NCBI GenBank assembly: GCA_963698535.1
Contig: CAVORD010000001.1
Coordinates: forward strand, 1,922,001-1,986,000
From: CAVORD01 sp963698535
GTDB taxonomy: Bacteria; Bacteroidota; Bacteroidia; Bacteroidales; VadinHA17
Length of the DNA stretch: 64,000 nt
Direction: 5' to 3'
The notes beneath the pieces are model-generated. The model worked only from the letters and a program-made list of their open reading frames with translations. It made no database searches and was not told the origin of the DNA. A program made the translations under genes and the position numbers. Shown piece by piece: positions 18,886 through 29,141 of this stretch; the stretch's first letter is position 1, and every line of letters starts with the position of its first letter.

Positions 18886-20169
18886 CTAATAAACACGGTA
18901 CCCTGAAAATGAGCCGGTACCTGATTCAGACGAGGAACCAGTGTTAATCCGAACTGTTACATACTGACCTGCATTAAGCTTAATTGTAATAGAGCGATGC
19001 AAAAGCATGCCTTGATTAATACCTGTTTGAAGTGTTTCGTATAAAAACCCGTCAACATAGACATACAATTTCCTTACATCGCCGATACCTGTAGCATTAA
19101 ATCCAATATTAAAGGTGTAAATTCCGGCTAAAGGTGCTGTAAATCTTCCAGTATTGGGATCATAAGATAAAGAACTGTCATACTCTTCCCCGTCAGCAAT
19201 GAAATCATAATCAGTAACAAAACTCAACCCGGTTACTGAGACAGTCCTCTTCGCCCTAAACGCCACCATATTGCTACTCAGGTTAACACTTTTCGTAACA
19301 CCTCCCTCAACGATTTCGAGGTTTGTTCCGTTTACTCTGACATCTGTAATTGCTTCATTTGTAGGATCAGCATCAGCATCATTTTTCAGCTCCGACAGGT
19401 CGATCTTAGCCGTCGAATTACTTATCCCTATCAGCCTGTTTCCTGCGTCCCAGTTAAGGGTCTGGTTATAAGGATTGAGATTAATTGAGTCCGGAGAAGC
19501 CAATTTGGTTACCTTAAGATAATGGTTAACGAGTTTCAGGTCCTGTAACTCATTCGTCGGGTCAAAGTCAGCATCATTCTTAAGTGATGTAAGGTCGACC
19601 TCATTGATTTTTATTCCGCCAATCTTACTTAATATTGATAATATGTTACCATCAAACGACAGTGCCTGATCATCAGTGGCAGGATCTCCCGGATCTCCCT
19701 TCGGCCCTGCCGGTCCAGGTGTTCCCGGTATTCCCTGCGGTCCTGGTTCCAGCGACTTTAAAGCATAGAGAGCATAGGGGACAGCCATGAACTGCATGGT
19801 CCCCATCTCCAGGAAATCATTGGCAAATTTTATCTCAACCTTCAGATAGTGGTTCAGACTGCCCCAGTCGATCTGGCCAAATGTTACCGATCCGCCAGTG
19901 GGCGTGCCCTTACCCACTATAAGGGAGAATACTCCATATTTCGAGGTCTTGACACCGGAATGTAACTCCTCATAGACCACCGTTCCCAGGGGACTGCCGG
20001 AGAGGATCGTAAACTTTACCGAAAGGTCCTTGTCTGCAAGCTCCCTGCCCGTATTATCTCTGGCCACAGCCTGATAGTGTATCCCGGCAGGTACATTTTG
20101 TGCTTCCAATATTCCCGGGACTGCGGAGAACAACAGTACTGCTAATAATATGGAGAATAACCTTTTCAT
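18886..20169 (-). CDS. Exported protein with collagen-like repeats and a C1q-like C-terminal domain
   Basis: 427 residues. Signal peptide (MKRLFSILLAVLLFSAVPGI), then a conserved N-terminal domain common in Bacteroidota surface proteins (GIHYQAVARDNTGRELAD...VKFTILSGSPLGTVVYEE...MAVPYALYAL, about 25-135). Seven G-X-Y collagen triplets follow (GPQGIPGTPGPAGPKGDP and on, about 143-163), then a linker with repeated D-A-D-x-D-P-T-N-E motifs, which may bind calcium. A C1q/TNF-like beta domain (about 300-427, FTAPLAGIYTFNIGFNATG) completes it. Collagen stalks trimerise, so a trimeric surface adhesin is likely (inference). It is 11 nt after the T9SS-sorted gene and probably co-transcribed. Confidence 0.8.
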   Translation of the reverse strand: MKRLFSILLAVLLFSAVPGILEAQNVPAGIHYQAVARDNTGRELADKDLSVKFTILSGSPLGTVVYEELHSGVKTSKYGVFSLIVGKGTPTGGSVTFGQIDWGSLNHYLKVEIKFANDFLEMGTMQFMAVPYALYALKSLEPGPQGIPGTPGPAGPKGDPGDPATDDQALSFDGNILSILSKIGGIKINEVDLTSLKNDADFDPTNELQDLKLVNHYLKVTKLASPDSINLNPYNQTLNWDAGNRLIGISNSTAKIDLSELKNDADADPTNEAITDVRVNGTNLEIVEGGVTKSVNLSSNMVAFRAKRTVSVTGLSFVTDYDFIADGEEYDSSLSYDPNTGRFTAPLAGIYTFNIGFNATGIGDVRKLYVYVDGFLYETLQTGINQGMLLHRSITIKLNAGQYVTVRINTGSSSESGTGSFSGYRVY

Positions 20170-20180
20170 AATGACAGGTA

Positions 20181-20687
20181 TTACATTTTTTCAATCTTAA
20201 AAACACGGTCGATCCGGCCATCATCACCGATAACCCTTACCAGATAAATCCCTTTACTGAAATTCGACATATCCACGATCTCCTCAATAAAATGCTGATC
20301 AGAGAATCCGCACTTATCTGAGTAGACAAGGGTGCCGCTGAAACTATAAATATGTATGACGTACGATGCTGCTGCATCGCCATAAAAAAGAATTTTCAAC
20401 TCACGTGTAACCGGATTGGGATAGGCATTTACTCCCGTTCCTTTCGGTTTGCTGACAAACACATCTTTAACTCTGGGCTGCTGAAAACCTTGAGTAAGTG
20501 CAAACGATGATATATCAAAAAGAACAACCGCTGTCTCACCAACGGTCTGTGAAACGGAATATCCCTGAACTGTAGTCACTGATGCTGCCGGCAAAAATAC
20601 CTGATGTGAAACCTGCTGCCCTGAGGTCTGGGCAAGGGACAAAAATAAACTTACTAAAAACAGATATGTTTTACTGCTTTTGGTCAT
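20181..20687 (-). CDS. Small protein with T9SS type A (Por) C-terminal sorting domain
   Basis: 168 residues: a signal peptide, a region typical of Bacteroidota surface proteins (QGYSVSQTVGETAVVLFDISSFALTQGFQQP) and a C-terminal Por sorting domain (about 88-168) with AYPNPVTRELKILF, IYSFSGTLVYS and FSKGIYLVRV. The sorting domain directs export through the type IX secretion system and attachment to the cell surface. No other domain is present, so it may be a small surface partner of the downstream collagen/C1q protein. Confidence 0.85.
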   Translation of the reverse strand: MTKSSKTYLFLVSLFLSLAQTSGQQVSHQVFLPAASVTTVQGYSVSQTVGETAVVLFDISSFALTQGFQQPRVKDVFVSKPKGTGVNAYPNPVTRELKILFYGDAAASYVIHIYSFSGTLVYSDKCGFSDQHFIEEIVDMSNFSKGIYLVRVIGDDGRIDRVFKIEKM

Positions 20688-20834
20688 AAATGAAATTTAA
20701 CCTCCAAAAATATAAAAAAAATTCATCTGACCTAACCATTTAATGCCATAATGGTAATTAAGGATAAGATGAAAAAGCAATTCCATGGAGGTAATTATTA
20801 AGGAATTTTTAGAAAAAAGCAGTAAATATGTATT

Positions 20835-21437
20835 ATGTCACTACTTAATTGTTTTAAAGAGGGAGTTTGTGAGGCCGGCATTGATGAAGCCGGAAGAGGA
20901 GCACTGGCAGGTCCTGTGGCTGCTGCTGCTGTTATACTGCCTCCGGGCTATTCAAACCCATACCTTAACGACAGCAAGAAGCTCAAAGCAACCGACAGAT
21001 ACAAACTCCGTGAAGAGATAACGGAGAGTGCCCTGGCATGGGCTGTAGCCTTTATCACAAACAAGGAGATAGACCAGATCAACATTCTGCGTGCCACATT
21101 TAAAGCGATGCACCATGCCATTGATGGACTGGAGAGTGAACCGGAAATGTTACTTGTCGATGGGCACCTCTTTTTACCCTTTAAAAAGATACCGTGGAAA
21201 ACGATAGTTAAGGGTGACGGAATTTATCAGTCCATCGCTGCCGCCTCGGTAATTGCCAAAACATATCGCGACGATATGATGAAGAGCATCGCCCTCGAGT
21301 ATCCCGGCTATGGTTGGGAGAGAAACATGGGTTACGGCACCATAGAACATCGCAATGCAATTCTGAGGTCAGGCCATACCCCCTATCATCGTCTCACTTT
21401 CAGGTTGACCGATCCACAGATAAAGCTTCCTTTTTAA
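20835..21437 (+). CDS. rnhB: Ribonuclease HII
   Basis: 200 residues, with the active-site motif AGIDEAGRGALAGPVAAAAV (Asp-Glu) at about 14-33, DSKKL, and YQSIAAASVIAKTYRDDMM. RNase HII cuts RNA in RNA-DNA hybrids and starts removal of misincorporated ribonucleotides. The start at 20835 leaves a short leader before the motif. Upstream, 20688-20834 is AT-rich and holds no other gene. Confidence 0.95.
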   Translation: MSLLNCFKEGVCEAGIDEAGRGALAGPVAAAAVILPPGYSNPYLNDSKKLKATDRYKLREEITESALAWAVAFITNKEIDQINILRATFKAMHHAIDGLESEPEMLLVDGHLFLPFKKIPWKTIVKGDGIYQSIAAASVIAKTYRDDMMKSIALEYPGYGWERNMGYGTIEHRNAILRSGHTPYHRLTFRLTDPQIKLPF

Positions 21438-21447
21438 CTTCCTTTCC

Positions 21448-21479
21448 TTTGGCTCTTTAAAGAGAGAAATCTATCTTTG
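21448..21479 (+). promoter_or_regulatory. Bacteroidota-type promoter of the S46 peptidase gene
   Basis: TTTG (21448-21451), 20 nt, TATCTTTG (21472-21479), 41 nt before the ATG at 21521: a very good match to the -33/-7 consensus. Confidence 0.75.
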
Positions 21480-21520
21480 ACTATTCTTGTAATATTCAAT
21501 TAAAAACTAATACTTCAAAA

Positions 21521-23671
21521 ATGAGAAGACTATTATCACTGCTTATCATCTTTATGCTAAGCCTTTCCTTTCAGGCCCGTGCCGACGAAGGTATGTGGCT
21601 GCTGCCACTGTTAGAGAAGCTCAACATGGGCAAAATGACCGAGTTGGGACTTAAGCTTAGTGCCGAAGAGATCTACAGTCTTAACCAACCAAGCATCAAA
21701 GATGCAATTGTTATTTTCGGTGGCGGTTGTACAGGGGAGATCGTATCTTCCAAAGGCCTGCTCCTTACCAACCACCATTGCGGTTACGGAGCTATCCAGT
21801 CCCATAGTTCAGTGGAACACGACTACCTTACAAATGGTTTCTGGGCTAAGGATCAATCAGAAGAATTACCAAACCAGAGGTTGTCGGTTACATTTTTAGT
21901 TAGCATAGAGGACGTTACCGGTAAGGTTCTTGCAGGTGTAACAGACGGCATGAATGAAGAAGAATTCAATAAAGTGACCGGTGCCGCAAGAATGGCAATA
22001 GCCTCCGAAGCTACAAAAGACAACCATTACAGGGCACAAGTGGCTTCCTTTTATGGCGGAAACAACTTCTACCTTCTTGTTTATGAGATCTACAGCGATG
22101 TAAGGCTCGTTGGTACTCCTCCGAACTCGATCGGTAAATTTGGTCACGACACCGACAACTGGGAATGGCCAAGACATACAGGCGACTTTTCCGTTTTCAG
22201 GGTTTATATGAGTCCCGATGGTAAGCCTGCAGGATATTCAAAGGATAATGTTCCCTTGAAGCCACGTCACTATCTTCCTGTTTCTATTAAAGGTGTAGAA
22301 AAGGATGATTTCGCCATGGTAATGGGCTATCCCGGTGGTACACAGAGATATATGACCTCTTTCGAGATCGACGAGGTACAGAATATTACACACCCCAACA
22401 GGATCAAGATACGTGGTGCCCGTCAGGAGATACTTATGGCCGATATGATGGCTGACCCTAAAGTCAACATACAGTACGCCAGCAAATATTCAGGTTCATC
22501 GAACTACTGGAAATTCTCAATAGGCCAGAAGGGCGGACTCGAGAGACTAAAAGTAAAAGAAGATAAACTCAATATCGAGAAGAAATTCTCAGAGTGGATG
22601 AAAGCCGATCAGTCGAGGGTTGATAAGTACGGTACTGCACTGGATCTTATTAAAACATCCGTCGAGGCAAGAGCCGAATACCTGAACGCTCAGCAATACC
22701 TGGGTGAATGTCTGCGCACAGGATCTGAACTCATCTCCTTTGCAGGGAGATTTAACAGCCTGAAGACAGCTCTCGAAAGTGGTGATGCCAAGAAAATAGA
22801 GGATACTGCCAAGAACCTTAAGGATATGGCCGAAGGATTCTACAAGGACTATAACGCTCCTACCGACCTGAAGTCAAGTAAAGCAATGCTTGCAATGTTC
22901 AAAGCTGATGTACCTCAGAAGTTCCACCCATCTTTCTATCAGGTGGTAGACAAGAAATTCAAGGGTAATGCAGGTGCTTTTGTGGATGACATGTTCGCAA
23001 AGTCTGTATTTGCAAGTGAAGCCAAGTTGAATGCTTTCCTGGCAAACCCAAGCCTCAAGGTATTATTGAAAGACCCTGCCTTCATTGCAGGTTTGTCGGT
23101 AGGTGAAAAAAATCAGGAACTGTTTACAGCATCTGCCAAATTTGATCTCGACCTGCAAAGAGGCCGGAGACTATGGATTGCAGGACTTAAGGAGATGATG
23201 CCTGATCAGACCCTTTACCCTGACGCCAATTTTACAATGCGTCTCTCCTATGGTACCGTACAGGATTATGAGCCACGCGACGGTGTTATTTATAAATACT
23301 ATACTACACTTAAGGGTGCTGCCGATAAATATAAGCCTGGTGATTATGAATTCGACCTGCCTGAAAGGCTCCTCGAACTGGAGAAAGCCAAGAATTACGG
23401 CCGGTACGCTTCTAAGAATGGTGATCTTGTCACATGCTTCATCACCAATAATGATATCACCGGAGGAAACTCAGGAAGCCCCGTTATCAACGGTAACGGC
23501 GAACTTATAGGACTCGCCTTTGACGGAAACTGGGAAGCAATGAGCGGAGATGTTGCATTCTCACCGGCGCTCCAAAGGACGATCATTGTGGATATAAGAT
23601 ATGTATTGTGGGTTATCGATGTCTACTCAGGAGCAGGACATCTTGTTGATGAGATGACGATCCGTGAATAA
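21521..23671 (+). CDS. S46 family dipeptidyl-peptidase, DPP7-like
   Basis: 716 residues with signal peptide. The catalytic triad is visible: His in LLTNHHCGYGAIQSHS, Asp in NWEWPRHTGDFSVFRVYM, and Ser in TGGNSGSPVINGNGEL. In this family the residue 18 positions after the catalytic Ser sets specificity: Arg in DPP11 (acidic P1) and Gly in DPP7 (hydrophobic P1). Here it is Gly (LAFDGNWEAMSGD), so a DPP7-like preference is expected. The enzyme releases dipeptides from peptides in the periplasm and feeds amino-acid fermentation. It is monocistronic, with a strong promoter upstream and a terminator downstream. Confidence 0.93.
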   Translation: MRRLLSLLIIFMLSLSFQARADEGMWLLPLLEKLNMGKMTELGLKLSAEEIYSLNQPSIKDAIVIFGGGCTGEIVSSKGLLLTNHHCGYGAIQSHSSVEHDYLTNGFWAKDQSEELPNQRLSVTFLVSIEDVTGKVLAGVTDGMNEEEFNKVTGAARMAIASEATKDNHYRAQVASFYGGNNFYLLVYEIYSDVRLVGTPPNSIGKFGHDTDNWEWPRHTGDFSVFRVYMSPDGKPAGYSKDNVPLKPRHYLPVSIKGVEKDDFAMVMGYPGGTQRYMTSFEIDEVQNITHPNRIKIRGARQEILMADMMADPKVNIQYASKYSGSSNYWKFSIGQKGGLERLKVKEDKLNIEKKFSEWMKADQSRVDKYGTALDLIKTSVEARAEYLNAQQYLGECLRTGSELISFAGRFNSLKTALESGDAKKIEDTAKNLKDMAEGFYKDYNAPTDLKSSKAMLAMFKADVPQKFHPSFYQVVDKKFKGNAGAFVDDMFAKSVFASEAKLNAFLANPSLKVLLKDPAFIAGLSVGEKNQELFTASAKFDLDLQRGRRLWIAGLKEMMPDQTLYPDANFTMRLSYGTVQDYEPRDGVIYKYYTTLKGAADKYKPGDYEFDLPERLLELEKAKNYGRYASKNGDLVTCFITNNDITGGNSGSPVINGNGELIGLAFDGNWEAMSGDVAFSPALQRTIIVDIRYVLWVIDVYSGAGHLVDEMTIRE

Positions 23672-23690
23672 TAAAACTGTTTTAAAGTTA

Positions 23691-23718
23691 AAGGCTGCTC
23701 TTCGGGGCAGCCTTTTTT
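23691..23718 (+). terminator. Rho-independent terminator after the S46 peptidase
   Basis: Stem AAGGCTGC / GCAGCCTT with a loop of 8 nt, followed by a T-run. Confidence 0.85.
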
Positions 23719-23812
23719 ATATCTCTGTCTGAACAAATCATTTCTCAAGCACCTATTGACTGCAACCTTTTATCTTCAATCAAATCGCTACCTTTGTACC
23801 AAAATCAGTTCG

Positions 23813-24397
23813 ATGAACCTTAGCCTGAAAGAGATATTTGCAACCTTCATGGTTCTTTTTGCAATAATCGATATTCCCGGATCGATCCCTATTATATTGG
23901 ATATCAAGTCAAAAACAGGAAATATCCAGCCTGCAAAAGCAACACTGGTGGCTCTCGGTATTTTCCTGGCTTTCCTTTTTATAGGCGCCCCACTACTGAG
24001 AATCTTTGGTATCGATGTCTCCTCATTCGCCATTGCCGGCTCATTTATCATTTTTATTCTTGGAACAGAGATGGTGATGGGGATTGAGCTCTTCAAACAT
24101 GATGCTCCCGGAGGTGGAACAATAGTACCTATTGCATTCCCACTGATAGCAGGAGCCGGCTCTATTACAACGATCCTGTCACTCAAAGCCGACTACCAGA
24201 CAGAGAATATACTTATCGGGCTTCTTCTCAATATGGGCGTGGTCTACCTTGTCCTCCGTATGACATCCACTTTTGAAAAAATACTGGGAGAAGCCGGACT
24301 GCATATTCTGAGAAAATTCTTTGGTATAATACTGCTTGCCATCGCAATAAAACTGTTCACGTCAAACACTGGCATACAACTGGGCGATGGCAATTGA
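23813..24397 (+). CDS. MarC-family integral membrane protein
   Basis: 194 residues from the ATG at 23813, chosen because membrane helix 1 follows at once (FATFMVLFAIIDIPGSIPI); the in-frame ATG at 23756 would add a polar leader and lies upstream of a TACCTTTG promoter-like element at 23789-23796. Six hydrophobic helices and MarC motifs (IPIAFPLIAGAGSITTIL-like, GTEMVMGIELF) are visible. Members of this family were once linked to antibiotic resistance, but that link is not supported and the function is unknown. It overlaps rnhA by 11 nt. Confidence 0.88.
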   Translation: MNLSLKEIFATFMVLFAIIDIPGSIPIILDIKSKTGNIQPAKATLVALGIFLAFLFIGAPLLRIFGIDVSSFAIAGSFIIFILGTEMVMGIELFKHDAPGGGTIVPIAFPLIAGAGSITTILSLKADYQTENILIGLLLNMGVVYLVLRMTSTFEKILGEAGLHILRKFFGIILLAIAIKLFTSNTGIQLGDGN

Positions 24398-24870
24398 TGT
24401 TATACTATATACCGATGGTGCTGCCAGTGGAAATCCCGGACCGGGTGGTTACGGACTGGTGCTTATTTCGGGCAAGCACAGGCTGGAAAAATCAGGCGGG
24501 TTTCGACTTACAACCAACAACAGAATGGAACTGTTGGCGGTTATTGAAGGACTCGAATCGCTTAAAGTAAAGGGACTGCAATGTGACCGTTTACACCGAC
24601 TCAAAATATGTTTCCGAAGCGGTGAACCAGGGCTGGCTCTTTGGTTGGGAGAAAAAGGGCTTTGCCAAAAAGAAAAACCCCGATCTCTGGAAAAGATTCC
24701 TGATCTCATACAGGAAGCATACTGTTAAGTTTATATGGATAAAAGGCCATTCCAACATCCCTGAGAATGAAAAATGCGACAGGCTTGCAGTAGAAGCATA
24801 CCATAAAAGTGATCTCCCAGATGACGCCGGCTACGACCCTAATACCGATAAAGGTGACCTCTTCGCCTGA
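24387..24870 (+). CDS. rnhA: Ribonuclease HI with one frameshift
   Basis: The first frame gives the N-terminal half with YTDGAASGNPGPGGYG and NNRMELLAVIEGL. The second, from about 24583, gives VTVYTDSKYVSEAVNQGW and the histidine-loop part (FIWIKGHSNIPENEKCDRLA), with all four acidic residues and the catalytic His present. Removing one base in CTGCAATGTGACC near 24580 restores a 160-residue RNase HI (LQVTVYTDS). It starts inside the marC 3' end. With rnhB in the window, both major RNase H types are represented. Confidence 0.85.
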
Positions 24871-24969
24871 ATTTTCATAAAGTAATCCTTCTTTCTCTGG
24901 TTACTTTATACATTCTCCGATTATCGAATCTCGTCTTTTTTATATATTTACACATTATAAAATTAAATT

Positions 24970-25383
24970 ATGCAACCGTTACATATAGCTCCCTCTGCAT
25001 ATACCCCTGAAATTGATTTTAACCCCGAAGGCGGACTGCTTAGCATTAGCGGGCACTCATCTCCTGAAGATGTAAGAAGCCTTTACAATCCTGTCATAGA
25101 CTGGTTAAGGGGGTTTCATCAACAGATCACGGAAAAAGAGTACTGCTTCAATAAAGAGAAACCTCTTATTATGAAGGTCGACCTGAGCTACTTCAACAGT
25201 TCATCTGCAAAATTTCTGTTCGACATAATTAATGAGATCAAGAAAATACGGGAAACAGGGAACCGTGTTGTTATACAGTGGATCTACGACAGAGAAGATA
25301 CTGACATGAAAGAGGCCGGCAAGGATATTGCCTTGCTTGTCAATATGGATTTCGAATACATCCCGAAGAATGAAGTTGAATAA
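24970..25383 (+). CDS. DUF1987 / SiaC-like regulatory phosphoprotein
   Basis: 137 residues matching the DUF1987 (SiaC) family: a beta-rich N-terminus (TPEIDFNPEGGLLSISGHSSPEDVRSLYNPVIDWL) and the central VDLSYFNSSSAKFLFDIINEIKK, in which the Ser/Thr phosphorylation region of SiaC is expected. In Pseudomonas, SiaC is phosphorylated by SiaB, dephosphorylated by the SpoIIE phosphatase SiaA, and activates a diguanylate cyclase. No such cyclase or kinase is adjacent here; the only SpoIIE protein in the window is at its left edge. Its TAA stop shares a base with the next ATG (TAATG), so it is coupled to the deacylase gene. Confidence 0.82.
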   Translation: MQPLHIAPSAYTPEIDFNPEGGLLSISGHSSPEDVRSLYNPVIDWLRGFHQQITEKEYCFNKEKPLIMKVDLSYFNSSSAKFLFDIINEIKKIRETGNRVVIQWIYDREDTDMKEAGKDIALLVNMDFEYIPKNEVE

Positions 25384-25877
25384 TGAGGGGTCAGCCTGAA
25401 TTATACAAGCTCCTGGAATCGATCGGAATAAAGTTTGAGTATCACGAGCATCCCCCCGTACCAACTATAGAAGAAGCACTGAAATACTGGGTGAACCTTA
25501 ACTCGGGAAGATGCAAAAACATCTTTTTCCGAAACCACAAAGGCAACAGACATTATCTTGTAATACTTGACTACAAAGCCGAGCTTAATATTCATGATCT
25601 TGAGAAACGCCTTCAACAGGGCAAGCTTACCTTTGCTTCAGAAAAACGACTGCTGAAGTATCTTGGACTTACCCCCGGCTCTGTATCTCCGTTCGGACTG
25701 ATAAACGATAAGGAGAACCATGTACACCTCTTCATCGATGAGAATCTCAGCCAAGAGGAGAGACTTGCCTTCCATCCTAATATCAACACTGCTTCATTAG
25801 TTATATCCCAATCCGATTTCACGAAGTTCCTCCGACAATCGGGCAATACCTGGGAATTCCTAAAACTGTACGATTAA
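25383..25877 (+). CDS. YbaK/ProX-type prolyl-tRNA deacylase-like protein
   Basis: 164 residues, the YbaK/aa-tRNA deacylase domain over the whole length: FEYHEHPPVPTIEEAL, GRCKNIFFRNHKGNRHYLVIL, TFASEKRLLKYLGLTPGSVSPFGLIND and HVHLFIDENL. This matches stand-alone ProXp-ala/PrdX-like proteins, which hydrolyse alanine mischarged on tRNA-Pro. Translation is coupled to the SiaC-like gene by a one-base stop/start overlap; why these two belong together is not clear. Confidence 0.87.
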   Translation: MRGQPELYKLLESIGIKFEYHEHPPVPTIEEALKYWVNLNSGRCKNIFFRNHKGNRHYLVILDYKAELNIHDLEKRLQQGKLTFASEKRLLKYLGLTPGSVSPFGLINDKENHVHLFIDENLSQEERLAFHPNINTASLVISQSDFTKFLRQSGNTWEFLKLYD

Positions 25878-26115
25878 CCGGTTCTCTTCTGTTAATGATC
25901 CTTAACATTAAAGATTCTGCTATTATAAAACAATAACAAGCAGGAATCTGGCATTGTCAAACAGCTCATTTAGTGATATTTAGCAATGGTGTTGAGTGTA
26001 TAATCTACTACTTACTGCTATTGTAACACTAAATATTTCAGGGTTTAGAAAGGGTTTAAGTGCAACAAACAGGTCACTTAATCGTCATTAAATCGCAAAC
26101 TAACTTAACCTGAAG

Positions 26116-28748
26116 ATGAAAAAGCTAACAGCCCTGCTGATTCTGTTACTAACCATTACATCGTTATGGGGGCAAACAACCAAGAAGAGATACAAAATAG
26201 AGCGCACCGATACACCCCCTTCGATAGATGCTATTCTCGACGACGCAGCATGGGAAAAAGGAAACTGGTCGGGTGACTTCTGGCAATTTGAGCCCTACGA
26301 TAACCTCCCACCGTCGCAACCAACAGAATTCAAACTCCTTTATGATGATTCATTCATCTATTTCGCCGTTAAATGTTATGATTCCTCACCCGACAGTATC
26401 ATTAACAGGATGACCAGGCGCGATAATGTTGAAGGTGACTTTGTTGGTGTAATGTTCGACAGTTATCACGACCTTAGAACCAGTTTTTCATTTTTTGTCA
26501 GCTCTTCAGGGGTTAAAATGGATATTATCCACTCCAGCAACGGTCAGAGCGAAGATCCCACATGGGATCCTATCTGGATGGTTAAAACTCAGATCTACGA
26601 CTGGGGATGGGTTGCGGAAGCAAAGATCCCGTTTACCCAGTTAAGGTTCAACTCAAGTTCACGGGAAGTATGGGGCTTTGAAGTAACCAGAATGATCTAC
26701 CGCTTCAATGAAATGAGTATTTGGAACCCTATTCCCAATACAGCGCCGGGATTTGTTCATATGTTCGGAGAACTTGATGGACTTCAGGGTGTTAAGCCAA
26801 GGAAGCAACTCGACCTTACACCGTTTGTAGTTGCCGGATTCGACAAATACGAGAAGGAAGATGGGAACCCATTTGCCACAGGTTTCGACTTCAAACGCAA
26901 TATAGGACTTGACGGCAAAATAGGGATAACAAACAACCTAACACTCGACTTTACGATCAGTCCCGACTTTGGGCAGGTGGAGGCCGACCCCTCGGAAGTT
27001 AACCTCAGTGCGTTTGAAACATTCTACGAGGAGAAGAGACCATTCTTTATTGAAGGGAAAAACATTACCAGCTTCAAGACAGGTATTGGCGATGGTGATA
27101 TCGGTAACGATAATCTGTTTTACTCACGCAGGATCGGGCGCAGACCATGGGGATACCCCGATCTTAATTCCGGGGAGTATGCTGATGTCCCTACCCAAAC
27201 AAGTATTATTGGTGCAGCCAAATTAACCGGGAAAACAGAGAACGGATGGTCGATAGGTGTAATTGAGAGTGTTGCAGCTGAGGAATTCGCCAAAATCGAC
27301 AATAACGGTACGGTAAGAAAAGAATCGGTAGAGCCCCTCACAAACTATTTTGTGGCACGACTGCAGAAGGATGCAAACAAAGGAAATACAATTATCGGGG
27401 GTATGTACACAAATACCCTGCGCGATCTCGATACAGTAAGTGTTGATTATCTTCACAAAACGGCACATACCGGAGGAATTGACTTTTCACAGTTCTTCAA
27501 GGATAAAAACTATGTCTTCCAGGCTAATATGGCTGTCAGTAAGGTGTATGGTTCAGAAGAGGCCATCGACAGGACCCAGAAATCATCAAGAAGGTATTTT
27601 CAGCGACCCGATAATGATTATGTCGATTATGATCCTGCCAAGAACCTCACTTTCTGGACATGGCGGAAATATCTCAATTTGGAAAATAGGTGGCAACTGG
27701 AACTTTATGATTTTCAACCTTTGGAAATCACCCGGATTTGAACTAAATGATCTTGGCTACCTAAGAGATGCCGACCAGATACTTAATGTTGTGTGGTCGG
27801 GATATAACATTAACCAGCCTTTCAGTATATTCAGGAATATGCGGTTTAATTTCAACTTGTGGAACGGATGGGATTTCGGAGGGGTATATCATGGTATCGG
27901 TGGTAACATTAACATTAATACACAGTTCAAGAACTACTGGAGATTAAGTACCGGAATCAACCGCGATGGAGAATCACTCGTTAACGGTTTCCTGAGAGGA
28001 GGACCGGCAATGCTGCATCCGGGAGGTAGCAATTATAATATTTTCCTGGGAACCGACGACAGGAAGAAATTAAACTTCACTATTAATTCCAATTTTAACA
28101 AAACCGATGATGATGCCGGTGAATCGCTGAGGTTAGGATTAGGAATTACCTACAGGCCTGTCAATACACTCAGGATAAGTCTGAATCCGGCCTATTCCAG
28201 ATCATCATCTGAACTACAATATATTACAGATCTATCCTTTGGTTCGGATGATAGGTACATCTTCGGGGCTATTGACCAGAAAGTTCTTAGCATGTCGCTC
28301 AGGATAAACTATAATCTGACCCCCGATCTTACAATCCAGTATTGGGGTCAGCCCTTCATTGCAAGCGGGAAATATTCAAGAATAAAGATGATAACAAATA
28401 CCCCACAGGCTGAAAGTTTCGGCGACAGATTCTATACTTTTTCCGGTACTGAAATAGGATATGACGCAGGGGCGGGGGAATATCTTATTGACGAAGACAA
28501 CAATGGCTCTACAGATTACAGAGTGGAGAATCCAAACTTCAACGTCAGTGAGTTCCTCTCCAACTTTGTGGTCAGATGGGAGTTTGTTCCGGGATCCACT
28601 GTTTACCTGGTATGGTCGCAGACGCGAGGAGCATAGCAACGATTCAGGCATTATGAAGTTTGGCGACGATATCGACGATCTTTTCTCGGTAAATAAACCT
28701 TACAACACCGTCCTGCTGAAATTCTCATACCGGTTTGGATTGAGATAA
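26116..28748 (+). CDS. DUF5916 outer-membrane protein with N-terminal CBM9-like domain, two frameshifts
   Basis: Three frames join in order. The first (from ATG 26116) has signal peptide MKKLTALLILLLTITSLWG, a CBM9-like domain (about 25-200, PPSIDAILDDAAWEKG) and the DUF5916 start (FDFKRNIGLDGKIGITNNLTLDFTISPDFGQVEADPSEVNLSAFETFYEEKRPFFIEG-type motif at 26890-27057). The second takes over near 27650 (SGHGGNISIW) and the third near 28622 (REEHSNDSGIMKFGDD), ending in a barrel-type strand KFSYRFGLR. One extra base at each junction is enough, giving 876 residues. Function in the family is unknown; an outer-membrane barrel with a carbohydrate-binding-like domain suggests polymer handling. Confidence 0.85.
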
Positions 28749-29141
28749 GGGGATTTGTAATCAAATATCACCTGGTCCGTCGAGATATCCGTTATGTTCG
28801 CAATGAGCTGTTTATCCATTTTTTATCTTTGCGATCTTTGCCTTAACTTGGCGTACTTTGCGGTTAAAATGAACTTCTGAGGCACCCTCTTACCTTAATT
28901 AATTAAGGAAGTCTTCAGCAAAGATAACGCTCCTCTATGTTTGTAAATATCAGTAGTTTAACCACCCTGAATATAATCCATATGATATGGAACAAATCTC
29001 CTATCCCTATTTAGAAGTGTTATAAAAATCACATATAATGTGTATTTTCTTCAACAAATCTTATATTTGTTTGGTACAATAATTGCAATCTAAGTTTTAG
29101 ATGTTATTATAAAAACAGTAATTAACCAAAAAAGGATAGAC
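28749..29141. other. Intergenic stretch, no gene seen
   Basis: AT-rich. Contains TATCTTTG-like words near 28820 and TATATTTG at 29062-29069, a possible -7 element 72 nt before the cytochrome gene. No hairpin, RNA gene or coding frame is convincing. Confidence 0.5.

Noticed and set aside
24583..24870. Separate small gene starting at GTG 24583
   Set aside because: It is the second half of RNase HI and carries catalytic residues that need the first half.
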